A stretch of DNA of 64,000 nt from Trogon surrucura (lineage: Eukaryota > Chordata > Aves > Trogoniformes > Trogonidae): positions 36,991,477-37,055,476 of the forward strand of contig CM036622.1 of NCBI GenBank assembly GCA_020746105.1, in the 5' to 3' direction. Of the stretch, positions 13,491 through 25,075 are shown in pieces. The position numbers were made by a program, and so were the translations under genes. Each line of letters starts with the position of its first letter. The stretch's first letter is position 1. The notes below the pieces were generated by a model, which was given only the letters and a program-made list of their open reading frames with translations, searched no databases and had not been told where the DNA came from.

Positions 13491-16400
13491 GCCAAACTCA
13501 GGCCATCCTCAAAAAAGGCGTATTCTTGTCCCGGCAAAAGACGGGGTTGGGGTCTGTTACGCAGGGTGTTGGTTCAACTCGGTCAGACAGGATTAACTTC
13601 TGCCGGTCCACGAGTTTCAGGTAACAGTTGATTTTATTGAGAAAAATTCTATGCTAAATGCATATTTTTTCTAAGTATTTTTCCTAGGGATCTTAAATCT
13701 AAAGTGGGAAAAAAACCTGCCATGCCTTAGTAGTATTATCTTCATTCCCTGCTAGTAATAGACCAAAACTCAACCTTGATAAGGCACACTGTACTGGATC
13801 TAGATCAGTGAATTGCTCCTGTTCAAGGTTTTACACCAGTCTGCTGAAACTGTAATAAATGAGCATATCGATACCAAGATTGTGTTGTCTTTGTTGTTGT
13901 TGTTAGGAATTTCTCTTTCAGTTGGTTTGACTTCTTGGCATGCTGCATACATAAAAGCATAAGCTGATTCTTAAGGACAAACACTACAGTTTCTTAACAG
14001 TTAATTGAATCATTTAAAATTAATTTTCTTCTTGATTTCTCAAGTATGGAGGTGCTCCAGGAGGACCAGCATTCCCTGGACAAGCTCAGGATCCTTTGTA
14101 TGGTTATTTTGCTGCAGTAGCAGGGCAGGTAAACTTTAAAAATGTTATTTATTTCTTGGGTTGGTTTTTTTTCCTGCAAAATAATTTCTACATTCCCTTT
14201 TGGAAAGAGGAATGCCTAATATTTTCAGTGAGGAAAGCTGTTGTTTCAAATTTCTTTTTTTTAAAAAAAAAAAACAAACACCCCACAGTGGTTTTACTTA
14301 GCCTGTCTGCTATAAATAGCTGTATAGCTATACCATATACCTATATACACACAGTGACTGTACAGTTTGAATAATGCTTTTAGTTTCTGTTTCATGTATG
14401 TGTGTGTAAATGCATACATGTGTATATATATGTGTGGATGTACATATTTCTTACATAATATGTATAATTCCTATATATAAGTATACACAGGGCTCAGCTC
14501 TGGGTTGAGGAATGCTGTCAACTTCAGGAGAAAGAAGCTAGAAATAACGGGAAGCATGGGCTGTGGAGATGGCCTGGCTAAGAGGAGGAAATATTAATAA
14601 GAAAGCAAGCATTACATGATCTTAATAGACTTGATAGACTCACAGATGGAAAAGTAGCCTTGACTTGTGCCAGTATCTGGGTTTGCTGTTAGGATAGAGT
14701 GATTATTCTTTTAGAGGAAAAGACATTCACAATTTTGATTAGGCTTCTTTTTTTTCCTCCCTGTCATTCTGCACTGCATTTTTAATTTCTTTCCTATAAT
14801 TCATAGAATCATAGAATGGTTTAAGTTGGAAGGGACTTTAAAGATCATTTTGTTCCAGCGCCCCGCCATGGGCAGGGGCACCTCCCAGTAGACCAAGTTG
14901 CTCAAAGCCCCATCCAGCCTGGCCTTGGACACTTCCAGGGAGGGAGTGTCCACAGCTTCTCTGAGCAACCTATTCCAGCATCTCATCACCCTCACAGAAA
15001 AGAATTTCTTCGTAATGTCTAATCTAGATCTACCTGCCTAGTTTAAAACCATTGCCCCATGTCCTGTCACCAGAGGCTCTTGTAAAAAGTCCCTCTGCAG
15101 CTTTCTTGTAGGCTCTGCTCAGGTACTGGAAGGCTGCTGTAAGGTCTCCCTGGAGCCTTCTCTTCTCCAGGCTGAACAGCCTCAGCTCTCTCAGCCTGTC
15201 CTCACAGGAGAGGGGCTCCAGCCCTTTGATTATCTTTGTGGCCCTCCTCTGGACTCACTCCAACAGGTCCATGTCTGTCTTTCGCTGGGGGCTCCAGAGA
15301 TGGATGGAGCACTCCAGATGTGGTCTCATGAGAGCAGAGCAGAGGGGTAGAGTCCCCTCCCTTGAGCTGCTGGCGATGCTTCTTTTGATGCAGCCTGGGA
15401 TACGGTTGGCTTTTTGGGCTGCCAGTGCACATTGCTGGTGCATGTTGAGCGCGTGTGTTTGTTTTTCTGTGATTACAGATGTTACTAGAAATAAGTAGTT
15501 CTTGAACTATAGTACAAAGTTTAGGAGAACTTGTTATGTTTATTGAGTTCTGTCTTTGTTGATCGTATGTATAGCTATTTACTGCACGCTTCTAGGGTGT
15601 GTGCAGATCTAAAAGTCTGATACTGGATCTGTTATCCACAGGTAGACAACCCTGACGTGAAAGTTAGAATTCAGCAATATTAGCTGATGTTTAAATCTCC
15701 AGTTTAAGACTGTAATTTGGGTTTTGTTCTCTACGCCATTCTTTGGAGTTAATAAGAGTCTATATGTTACTTCCTTAACATTGCTTATGTAAATATATAG
15801 ACAATGTATTTTTGTAGTAAAGGAGACCCCTGGAATGACCTATGTGTACTGAGGCAGGCCTCTCTGGTAGGGTGGAGCCCAAGATGAATTCTGGTGAACA
15901 TGCCGACAATTTGCCTGCCAGCTGAGATGCCTCCTCATCGTCCCCCTGGACTCAGCACTGGTGAGACCGCACCTTGAGTGTTGTGTTCAGTTTTGGGCAC
16001 CTCAGCATAAGAGGGATATTGAGGTGTTGGAGCGAGTGCAGAAAAGGGCAACGAAGCTGGTGAAGGGCCTGGAGAATAGATCTTACGAGGAGCGATTGAG
16101 GGAGCTGGGACTGTTCAGTTTAAGGAAGAGGAGACTGAGGGGGGACCTCATCATGCTCTACAATTACTTGAAAGGACATTGTAGAGAGGTTGGTGCTGGT
16201 CTCTTCTCACAGGTCATCAGGGACAGAACCAGGGGGAATGGGTTCAGGTTGCAACACGGCAAGTTTAGGCTGGACATTAGGAAGAAATTCTTCACGGAAA
16301 GAGTGGTCAGACACTGAAATAGACTGCCCAGGGAGGTGGTTGAGTCGCCATCCCTGGATGTGTTTAAGTGTCGCTTAGGTGTGGTATTGGGTGATATGGT

Positions 16401-19400
16401 TTAAGGGCGGAATTGTAGTGTAGGGTTAATGGTTGGACTTGATGATCCCAGGGGTCTTTTCCAACCTGAACTGTTCTATGATTCTATGATTCTATGATCC
16501 AAGTGCCACTTGGATGTGTCCCAGGAGTCAGCAGAGGAGCCAGTAACTGATGCTAGGAAAAATGAGTAAGCTCCTAGTGTGGAGAGAAAGGGAGGTAACC
16601 ACAAGCAGGATGCAGCACTGTGGAGAAGAGGGTGGCAGGAGTCGGACCTCAGAAAAGATAGATCATCCTCAGGAACCAGTGAGCTAATGGGTACGATCAA
16701 GTTAGTGCTTAAGAGTGCTTAATTTATTGCTCTTAAATACTTTCTATTTGCAGAAATCATTCCTTATTGAGATAAACTAGGTAATTTTTGAATTGTTATC
16801 CTTAGAAGAGTCAGTTTTGGAGACTAGTGGCTGTATAGAAGTAAAAACCTTGTAAGGAGACAGTAAAATGGAACAGACAATTACTAGTTGCTTTTACAGT
16901 CATCCATGCAAGTCTAAAAAGCTACATCTCACAGTTTTCCTTAGTACTTTTTGTAGAATTAGTAAACTTTTGGTTATGGTTTGCTGGTCTCTGTGTGGTT
17001 TTTATGCCTATGTAATACCTAATGTTACCTCTGAGCTTTCTTTGAAGTAGTTTACAACAAGAGACTTTGTCTTAGATTTGAGGAATTAGTTCCTTTGTTT
17101 ATAGAAGAAATTCAAAAATATTGTTTCAAATCTTTAACTAGTTAATTGAGCCTGTCTTTGTAGAAAGGAATAATTTTCTTTTTTTAGTCTCTTCACAAAG
17201 TCCCTATGCCTTGGCTAGTTTAACTGCTTAAGTTCTACTTAAGGGGAAAAGAAAGAAAAGAAAAAAAGCCAGGCATCCTTTTGGTGATGTTAATCACGAT
17301 TACAAATCATGCTTTCTTGTTGTCCTTTTTATTTTAAAATTATGCAGATCCTGCCTTTGTTTCAGAAGGCACAAAGGCTTTGAAGAGTTTTGCTGTTTAA
17401 TGTGCACAGCTATTTCAAATCTATGTAATTTTCTTTTCATTTTCCTGTGCATGTAAAGCTTTAAATACATCTGTATAGTTGTACTGATGGAGTAGGTAGG
17501 AAACAGTTTTGGGGTTATCTGCCATTAATTTCACACAGAATCAAAACGTTGCTCTTTTTTTCAGATCCTGTCAAATATCATTTAAGATATTAATTACTAT
17601 TGTTCCTATAAATAATGATGCTTCAGTTCTGAAAGTTACCTGCCTGTGCCATTCCCACCATACTATTTAGTAGCAGATCTCTGCTCTTAAAAAAAAAAGA
17701 GAGGGAAAGATGCTTACTGGACTACGAAAACACTGAGGCAAATACATGTGTTTCATTTTTATATCTAAAGATATAATTTTCCATTCTTGAAAGAGGTTAT
17801 ATTAAACTCTCTGTGAACCAGACTTCACACTGGATGTGTGAGGAATGTGACCTAGAATGCCATCTCCACTTCTGACAGCTCATTGCCTTCCATGAACTGG
17901 CAGTTGTTTTCTCTAGTTGGCTCTGAGCAGGGTGTGTTGGAAGTGAGTCATTTGCAAACCATACAGATAGGTGTCTTTCCTGGGTTTGTTGCGTTTGTCT
18001 TTCTGTTCAAAATTTTGTGCCTCACTTTTCTATGCAACTGGCTCTCAACTGTATGCTACCAATATTTGATGTGGGTTTGTGGTTTTTTTTAAAAAGTTAA
18101 ATTTGCCAGTCCTGTTCATTTTGTAATACCTTGCTAGATGAGAAAGCTTATGCATATTGCAAAAATACCAACTAAAGGAACATCATTACAAATAAGGGTT
18201 ATAAAAGGCAGTTTCTGTCATATAGCAGGCATGTAATCAGTTGTTTTTTGAAAGAGTAACTAATTTAATGCCACTGAAAAGGGAGTGGGTACTGGGAATA
18301 ACTTACCAGCCTGGGAGAGGGAATTAGAACAATAGCTGATACATGTTCTGTTATCGAAAGGATGGACAAATAGATGCTGATGAGCTACAGAGATGTCTCA
18401 CCCAGTCAGGGATTGCAGGAGCATATAAACGTAAGTTAATGATTTAAATAAACCAAAAAACCACGCAACCCTAAAGCATACTAACTCTTCTGCCACCTAC
18501 TGGAAAATGCTTGTAGTTGTGCCTTCTGCAGAGTTGTGGGTTTGGTTTTTGCTTTTGTTTTTGGTGGGTTTTTTAATTTGCATGGTGAATAGGCTTTCTT
18601 CCCGTATGGAATACTTTGAAACGTAAATTAACTGTTCTGTGCATGTAGGACTTTCCTTCTCAGCATCCTTAGTCTGCCACTGCTGAGCTGTGGAGTTGGG
18701 GAAAGGTTTTGCTTTATAATGGACAGCCAATTCTTTAAAAGATGTTTGCTTTGTTTTCAAATTGAGATTTGATATTGACCAAAAAATTCTGTGGCAGGGC
18801 TTCTCCATCGGGATACCCAGCATTCATTTTAAAAAAATCAGGCTTCTATGTGCAAAACTGCCTTACTCAAGTGGTGTCTATGGTTAAATACAAATGACTA
18901 CTTTGAAATGCAGAACCTTTATGGACTGAGATAAGAGGAAATTAATTTTAAATACAACTTGAATTGCCTCCAGATTGTCTGCCGTTGGCTTTTCTAACAA
19001 GTAATGGTTAAAAGCTGTTATTTGGATCAAAACGCAGTATGGCTGTATACAGTGTGGAAGCAATTCTAATATGTTATACATTGTAACATATTATGGGTAT
19101 ATAATAAAAAGCAATTTAAAATTTTACATTCAGACAAAACTGAACATCATTCTTACAATTTATTTGTTCTTTTTCTAATTTAAACAGCTTTCAACTTAGA
19201 GACTTGCAGACTCATGATCTCAATGCTGGATGTATCCTTTACTGTTAAATGGAAAAACATTATGTAAGCAAAGATGAGAGGTTGCCAAAATTTTGGGAAA
19301 TACTATGTCATTCCTATTCAGCCCTTACATAATAAGTATTGTGATCATTAGGATTGGGGAACTACAAAATTACATTCTTATTTATTTTGCAGGATGAAGT

Positions 19401-21789
19401 AATTTATTTTGCAGGATGAAATTACAATAAATTAGGCTCTCAGTGACTGATCATCTTACAACAAGTGGTTTCTCTCTAAGCCCAGTGGACTGGATCTCTG
19501 TTGAATGTATGAAGAGTTGGGTCTGGCAACGCAGAATTGACTGGTGCAAATAACTCCTCGTGCTTTTCAAATTGGACAGTTCTAATCCTCACGAATTAAG
19601 CACTTGTACTGCTCAGTCTGAATACAATCTAAGTCACCCTAAATCCTGTTCCTTAAGTGAATCTGGTGTGAGTAATGAGGTGGTTGGTATATGGCCTTCA
19701 GCAGTAGGACCTATGGAAGACTTAGGTGTCCTGGGCAGGGTTGGATCTTTGAGGTTTCTTAGTCAGAACTGAAAAGGAAACAGCAGAAATTAAACTGGAA
19801 GGGCTGCTTGCTCACCTTGAACAAACTGCTTAGAATGTGAGAGAACTGATATTGATCTAACTTGAGTAATTTGTTGTTTATCTTTTTTATTTTGGATATG
19901 TATTTTATTTGTAACAAATACACTGTAGCAGGCAAAAGAGAAGTGTGTGAACTCAATTGAATTTGCAAAGAGCAAATAGTTCTATCAGGTTGCCCTGAGA
20001 AGTGGGGATGGCAAGTTTTCTGACCTTTGGTTTTGGTTGGTAGTTTTACCTCTGTCCTGTGGGATGCTCCAGTTAGTTTTCTACCAGTAAAATTAATAAT
20101 AATAAAATGTTGTTAATATTGACCTTCAAGAAAGAGTTTTCAGCTACAGATGATAAAAAAATAAACATTTTCATTGAGAGGGATTTTTTTTATTATTTTT
20201 TTAAGTTAAGAAACATTTTTCTTAGCTTTAGAATCAGAGGGATATGTCTGGCACACTGGGATTTAATGAGTTTCAAGAACTCTGGGCTGTGATCAATGGC
20301 TGGAAGCAACACTTCATAAGTTTTGACAACGACAGAAGTGGTACTGTGGATCGCCAGGAACTGGAGAAAGCCTTGATGAATATGGGTAAGTTGTGAAATG
20401 TTCTTCGTTTTGATGGTGACTTACAGCATTTCCCAGTACCAGTTGTCATACCACAGTAACTGACACATAATATTTCCAGTTTAAAATTTGTTGGATTCTG
20501 TTAAATTGTCCATCTTTTCAGAACAGACTTTTTATCTTCAAATAGGATTTAGACTGAGCCCACAGGCAGTGACTGCAATTACACGGCGATACAGCACTCA
20601 TGGAAAAATTTCATTTGATGATTACATTGCCTGCTGCGTGAAACTCAGAGCTCTCACTGGTATGCTGGATTATAACCTAGTTACTATCATCCCTATAATC
20701 TATTTTAAGTCTCAGATTTAACTTTTACGTACCACAAAATGGGTTTCTTTCAATAGAGTTTACAGACAGATCTGGAACAATTATAGATTATGATGTTTTA
20801 AATCCCCATTGAGAAATGGACTTTAATGCAGGGTTTATTCCAGAGACTAGAACAGTAATGTTCTCAACATTGGGAAAGTGTTATTTATTAACAGAATGTA
20901 AAGTGTTGTATATGATAAATAGAGAAATTAAGAACGGGAAGTTAAGTCTTGGAATGAATTTTGGTTTTCTTCATGGGTTCTCATTCATATGACTTGGGGA
21001 ATTTTATGAAAGCACTATGCACATAAAAACAATTAACAGCAATTCTTCTTACCTAGTTTCTGTTTTATTTTCTTCATGCATTTTTACAGAATGTTTTAGA
21101 AGAAGGGATGCATCTCAGCAAGGTTTTGTGAACTTCCAGTATGATGACGTAAGTGAAGTTTATGAAATCATTTAAAATCAAAGGATAAAACTAAAGAAAA
21201 ACTTAAGACAAACAGTAATGATTTGAGTTTGTGCCTGTTTGTTACACTTGTTAACCTGAGACCACAAAGGCTCTGGGTTTTGTTAATTGTTGTCTCAGAA
21301 AGTTTTCACATGTTTTATAGAGTTCTGGAAAACATTTTTTTGCATTTCTTTTGGGGCTTCCTACCAGTACGGTTCAAGAAGATCTAAGAAGCTACGTCAC
21401 TAGCTAACATTGCTTGCAGTAACTTTTTTACATTTTAAGGCTTGGTAGGCATTTTTCCCAGGAACATTTCAAGGAGGTGTGGGGGGGACAGACACAAATC
21501 ATGGGCAGGCTTGTAGGTCTTGGTTTCCTGGCTACATCTGTGCAGGAAAAGAAGACTAGATTCAAATATTCCTGAGGTTTATTATTAAGAAGATGCTTTG
21601 TTTTAATGAACTATTAGTTAATTTTCATACTTAGTTTCAAAGCTTTGTTGTTCACAGGCTGAATTTGTTTATAGAAAAGGGTGGTGACAATGAGTATTTT
21701 AGGAGAAAAAGGGAAAACTTGTTCTCTGCCATACATCTAATAAGTGATTATTCTTTTTTCAGTTCATACAGTGTGTTATGAGTGTCTAA
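12953..21789 (+). CDS. SRI: Sorcin, complete gene (8 coding exons)
   Basis: Exons 12953-13003, 14045-14128, 18361-18430, 19188-19231, 20238-20385, 20546-20659, 21090-21148 and 21763-21789 join in phase with GT-AG introns into 198 residues plus TAA, the usual sorcin length. I recognise sorcin by its Gly/Pro-rich N-terminus (about 1-32), the segment [13 protein letters not shown], and a penta-EF-hand domain. Canonical calcium loops lie at residues 83-94 ([12 protein letters not shown]) and 113-124 ([12 protein letters not shown]). EF1 is near 42-53; EF4 and EF5 are degenerate, as is normal for the family, where EF5 serves dimerisation. Known family role: a cytosolic calcium sensor that moves to membranes on binding calcium and modulates ryanodine receptors, L-type channels and SERCA. 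The start ATG has G at -3 and +4. The frame upstream is open but GC-rich, so family length decides the start. Grancalcin is the closest alternative, but the N-terminus and the QCVMSV end fit sorcin. No breaks are seen. Confidence 0.97.
14045..14128 (+). CDS. SRI: SRI coding exon 2 (residues 18-45)
   Basis: It follows a CAAG acceptor and ends with CAG before GTAAAC. It encodes the rest of the flexible tail ([13 protein letters not shown]) and the start of EF1 (GYFAAVAGQ). Confidence 0.95.
14398..14492 (+). repeat. TG/TA-rich simple sequence in SRI intron 2
   Basis: Interrupted TGTG and TATATA runs. No other signal. Confidence 0.6.
14801..15445 (-). mobile_element. CR1 LINE 3' fragment in SRI intron 2
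   Basis: It starts with the CR1 tail (TCATAGAATCATAGAATGG) and continues through CR1-like C-terminal coding remnants ([16 protein letters not shown]-type sequence). It is antisense to SRI and truncated at its 5' end near 15445. Confidence 0.88.
15931..16498 (+). mobile_element. CR1 LINE 3' fragment in SRI intron 2
   Basis: The frame [19 protein letters not shown] and following (15961-16317) is the CR1 reverse transcriptase C-terminus. A TGA replaces the usual Trp of the HWNRLP motif at about 16315. The 3' end is a (TTCTATGA)n tail at 16473-16498. It is sense to SRI. Confidence 0.9.
16499..18360. other. Rest of SRI intron 2
   Basis: AT-rich unique sequence ending in the exon 3 acceptor. No further feature seen. 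Confidence 0.6.
18361..18430 (+). CDS. SRI: SRI coding exon 3 (residues 46-68)
   Basis: It encodes [20 protein letters not shown] and onward, the EF1 loop and exiting helix. It starts after GAAAG and ends one base into the next codon before GTAAGT. The preceding intron is the longest of the gene (about 4.2 kb) and holds two CR1 copies. Confidence 0.96.
19188..19231 (+). CDS. SRI: SRI coding exon 4 (residues 69-83)
   Basis: This 44-base exon encodes [15 protein letters not shown], which leads into the EF2 loop. The acceptor is TAAACAG and the donor is GTATCC. Confidence 0.95.
19380..19420 (+). repeat. Short tandem duplication in SRI intron 4
   Basis: The 19-base ATTTATTTTGCAGGATGAA occurs twice with a 22-base period (19380-19398 and 19402-19420). 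Each copy resembles a 3' splice site. Confidence 0.85.
20238..20385 (+). CDS. SRI: SRI coding exon 5 (EF2 and EF3, residues 84-132)
   Basis: It encodes both canonical calcium loops. Acidic and Ser/Thr ligands are at D83/D85/S87/T89/E94 (D83 comes from exon 4) and D113/D115/S117/T119/E124. It ends at phase 1 before GTAAGT. Confidence 0.97.
20546..20659 (+). CDS. SRI: SRI coding exon 6 (residues 133-170)
   Basis: It encodes [20 protein letters not shown] and the following IAFDD-like segment [17 protein letters not shown], the EF4 region. It ends at phase 1 before GTATGC. Confidence 0.96.
21090..21148 (+). CDS. SRI: SRI coding exon 7 (residues 171-190)
   Basis: It encodes [20 protein letters not shown], the start of EF5. 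The acceptor is TTTTACAG and the donor is GTAAGT. Confidence 0.95.
21763..21789 (+). CDS. SRI: SRI coding exon 8 and stop (residues 191-198)
   Basis: It encodes FIQCVMSV and the TAA stop at 21787-21789, after a strong TTCTTTTTTCAG acceptor. The last EF-hand forms the dimer interface in this family. Confidence 0.95.
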   Translation, partial: FIQCVMSV

Positions 21790-23060
21790 ATCAAAAGGAA
21801 GCAAGCCGCGGATGATCATGATTAACATTCCAGCTTGTGTTTTGCTTTGCCAAATCTTCAATGATTGCATGTCTCAATATGAAGGTATCGCTTTACCCAC
21901 TTGCAATTTTTTTAATTTTGACAATGAATATAAACTACTCATGTACTGTTGTCTTTTAACTTCTGACCTGTGACTATTAAAGATGTTTTTATTTTCATAA
22001 ACTTGCAGTTCACTATGTATAACTCAAGTTATGCAGACAGTACATTTTTCTGTAATGTCTTGACTTTTTATCCTGTGATTCACTAAAACCAGTTCCTGGT
22101 AAGTGCAGCTTACCTTCTTCTATCTTAAACAGCATCATGTGCATGACATAAGATGATACATATTCTTTTGTCTTTGACAGCATAAGATGGATGTACAAAC
22201 TGAAAGAGCTTTAGGAATGATCGTTTTAAGCTGGTCTGTTAGAACATCAGGAAGTTTAAGTTGCTTATTTTTACATCTGTTTTGAAGATGAAGCCTGTCA
22301 CTCCATGCACTGATTGTAAGACTGCCTGTTAGACCTTCTCATAAGCAGGGATATGACAAAATACTGCAGATAATTCTTTTAGCAGTGTGTTTTTGCATAG
22401 GGGGACTTTGTTCCAGTAAGATTCTTGCTCCGTTTGTGTCACTATATAAAATACTTCCGAGCATACAAAAATGATGCCGTGTCAATTTATATATAAACTT
22501 TCCCTGTCACAATGAACATCTAAGCTCCCAGGTACACATAAATTAATGTTTCTATCTCCTCCACTTTAAACCCTAACAAGTAGCCTTCCTGCCTCTATGC
22601 TAACCAACATACAAGGGATAAAACACTTTGAAAACTTTTGCCACGTTACTATTGCAGATCATGGCAATAATTACCACTACTATACAATTTTCCTGCCAGT
22701 AGATACAGAAAGGCAAGACTTTTTTTCCTGAGATTTTTCAGGGAAAAAATTGGGGGTTGTCTGGTGGAGGTTTTTTTGTTGATTTTTTTGTTGTTGTTTG
22801 AGGGCAAGATTGACATTGTGTGGGAAGAGGGCTCAGCACAACTCTATGGAGGTAGTTCAAATTTTTCAACAAAGTAAGTTATTGAAATGTTGGTGTTGGT
22901 CACTTCTACCTACCACAGGGGAGTGATAGGTGTTATTTTGCTAGCCTTGTAAATGCAAAGAATGCCAGAAGAATGTTAACGGGAGTGTAATTCTTACGTT
23001 AATTGGTTAAAGCACTTTGGAGGAGGAGCCTTTGCACTAATGAATAAAAAAAACTATACA
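21790..23060 (+). other. SRI: Presumed SRI 3' untranslated region
   Basis: No coding signal follows the stop codon. Candidate poly(A) signals are ATTAAA at 21976-21981 and AATAAA at 23043-23048. The second would give a UTR of about 1.3 kb. Sequence alone does not show which is used. Confidence 0.45.
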
Positions 23061-24300
23061 TGTATGCCTGTATGTAGATATATGTGTCACTGGACAAACA
23101 ACAGAAATACTCTTCAGAGCAGAAATCTTACTTGAAGATATTATTTTATAGCCTAGCTTGCTAAGAATACTGTAAAATCCAGGTCTCTAGTTTGTGGGCT
23201 ATAAATTCAAAGCTGGTCTTACCTAACGAAACAACTAGTAATTCCTACTTAAATTCAGAATCCTTTGGATATTGCTTCTAGTTTCATTTCAGAAACTAGT
23301 TCTCTTTCTGCCCTCAAAAATTAATTTTAAAGACATAGACATGATTGTACTTTCACGCTCTGGTAATTGTACATTGTCCTGTTTCCTGTAAAGTTGGGAA
23401 GCAGATGTGAAATTCTACAAAAAGCATTTCTGACAAAATGAACAAACTCCATAAAGGTTTGTCTGAGTGAAGTAGCCGCCATCAGTTCTGCTGCAGTTCA
23501 AACTCTGGCAGCTGACAAGGTTAGTAAGAATATGAAGCAAGGGCTATTTTTTCTGTAAGGTTTAGATTAGACCATTTTTGCACACAGTATTCATCCTTCC
23601 ACTGTTGATTTTATCCTAAAAATGATGTAGCCATCTTTACCAAAATGCTCATTACCCACACAACTTTTCTCTTGTGTTCTCTTATTGTGTTTCTGGTCTT
23701 GTACTGGTTTTAGCTGGGATGGAATTGATTATAGCAGCCTGTAGGGTGCTGTGGTTTCGATCTGTGACTAAAACAGCATTGATAACACAGAACAGCATTT
23801 TAGCTGTTGCTGAGCAGTGTTTGCACAGCATAAAGGTCTTCTTATTGATGAAATAATATGTGGGAGTAAAATAGCACCTCTGAGTATAAGCTTGGCTGGG
23901 AAGAGGGGTTCATCTTACTTTGCATACTGGGGCGGGTTTCCTCTGGGTTGTTTTTTTTTGAGGGTGAGGGGTGTAATTTTTATTTTTTTTTTAATGAGAG
24001 CCAAAACAGGTATCTGGAGCAATAAAAGAAAAGGGCCAATAACAAACACTTAGAAAGACTCAAGTCTTAGTTTTATTTCCCCAGGCTGAATTACTGTTTT
24101 GGCACCAGCTAGCTACTGGGCAGTGGAATGCTGCAAGAAAAACAGTGTGAACCAACGGTGTTTTCTTCAGGCATCTTCTTATAAGCAAAACAGATAAAAC
24201 TGGAGAACAACTTAGTACAGGAATAAATTCGAGTTTTTCTTCTCCATAAGCATTTCAAAAATCCATGGTTTTCATGGGGACTGATAGGATAAATCATCTT
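23061..24300. other. Intergenic DNA downstream of SRI
   Basis: No exon is supported. It contains the LTR fragment at 23700-23840. Confidence 0.5.
23700..23840 (+). mobile_element. Fragment of an avian LTR (same family as 29280-29875)
   Basis: The segment from TGTACTGGTTTTAGCTGGGA through GCTGTTGCTGAGCAGTGTTT matches the start of the LTR read on the - strand from 29875. The downstream part is degraded or lost, so the end is approximate. Confidence 0.7.
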
Positions 24301-25075
24301 TCATAGAATCATGGAATCACAGAATGTTGGGGATTGGAAGGGACCTCGAAAGATCATCAAGTCCAATCCCCCTGCCAGAGCAGGAATGCCTAGATTATGC
24401 TACACAGGAACGTGTCCAGGCAGGTCTTGAATGTCTCCAGAGAAGGAGACTCCACAACCTCCCTGGGCAGCCTGTTCCAGGGCTCCGTCACCCTCACTGA
24501 GAAGAAGTTTCTTCTCGAGTTTAAGTGGAACCTCTTATGTTCCAGTTTCAGCCCATTACCCCTTGTCCTATCATTGGTTGTCACCGAGAAGAGCCTGGCT
24601 CCATCCTCGTGACACTCACCCTTTATATATTTGTAAACATTAATGAGGTCACCCCTCAGCCTCCTCTTCTCCAAACTAAAGAGCCCCAGCTCCCTCAGCC
24701 TTTTCTCATAAGGGAGATGCTCCACTCCCTTCATCATCCTAGTTGCCCTGTGCTGGACTCTCCAGCAGTTCCCTGTCTTTCTTGAGCTGAGGGGCCCAGA
24801 ACTGGACACAATATTCCAGATGGGGTCTCACCAGGGCAGAGTAGAGGGGAAGGAGAACCTCTCTTGACCTACTAACCACCCCCCTTCTAATACACCCCAG
24901 GACGCCATTGGCCTTTCTGGCCACAAGGGCACAGTGCTGGCTCATGGCCATCCTGCTGTCCACCAAGACTCCCAGGTCCCTTTCCCCTACACTACTCTCT
25001 AATAAGTCATTCCCCAACTTATACTGGAACCTGGGGTTTTTCCTACCCAGATGCAAGACTCTACATTTACCCTTG
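24301..25075 (-). mobile_element. CR1 LINE, 3' part (interrupted by an LTR)
   Basis: It begins with a TCATAGAATCATGGAATCAC tail and carries the reverse transcriptase C-terminus ([20 protein letters not shown], 24809-24390) plus a frame with [20 protein letters not shown] (25056-24739). It is closely similar to the copy at 7512-9125. It is broken at 25075 by the solo LTR and resumes at 26265. Confidence 0.93.
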
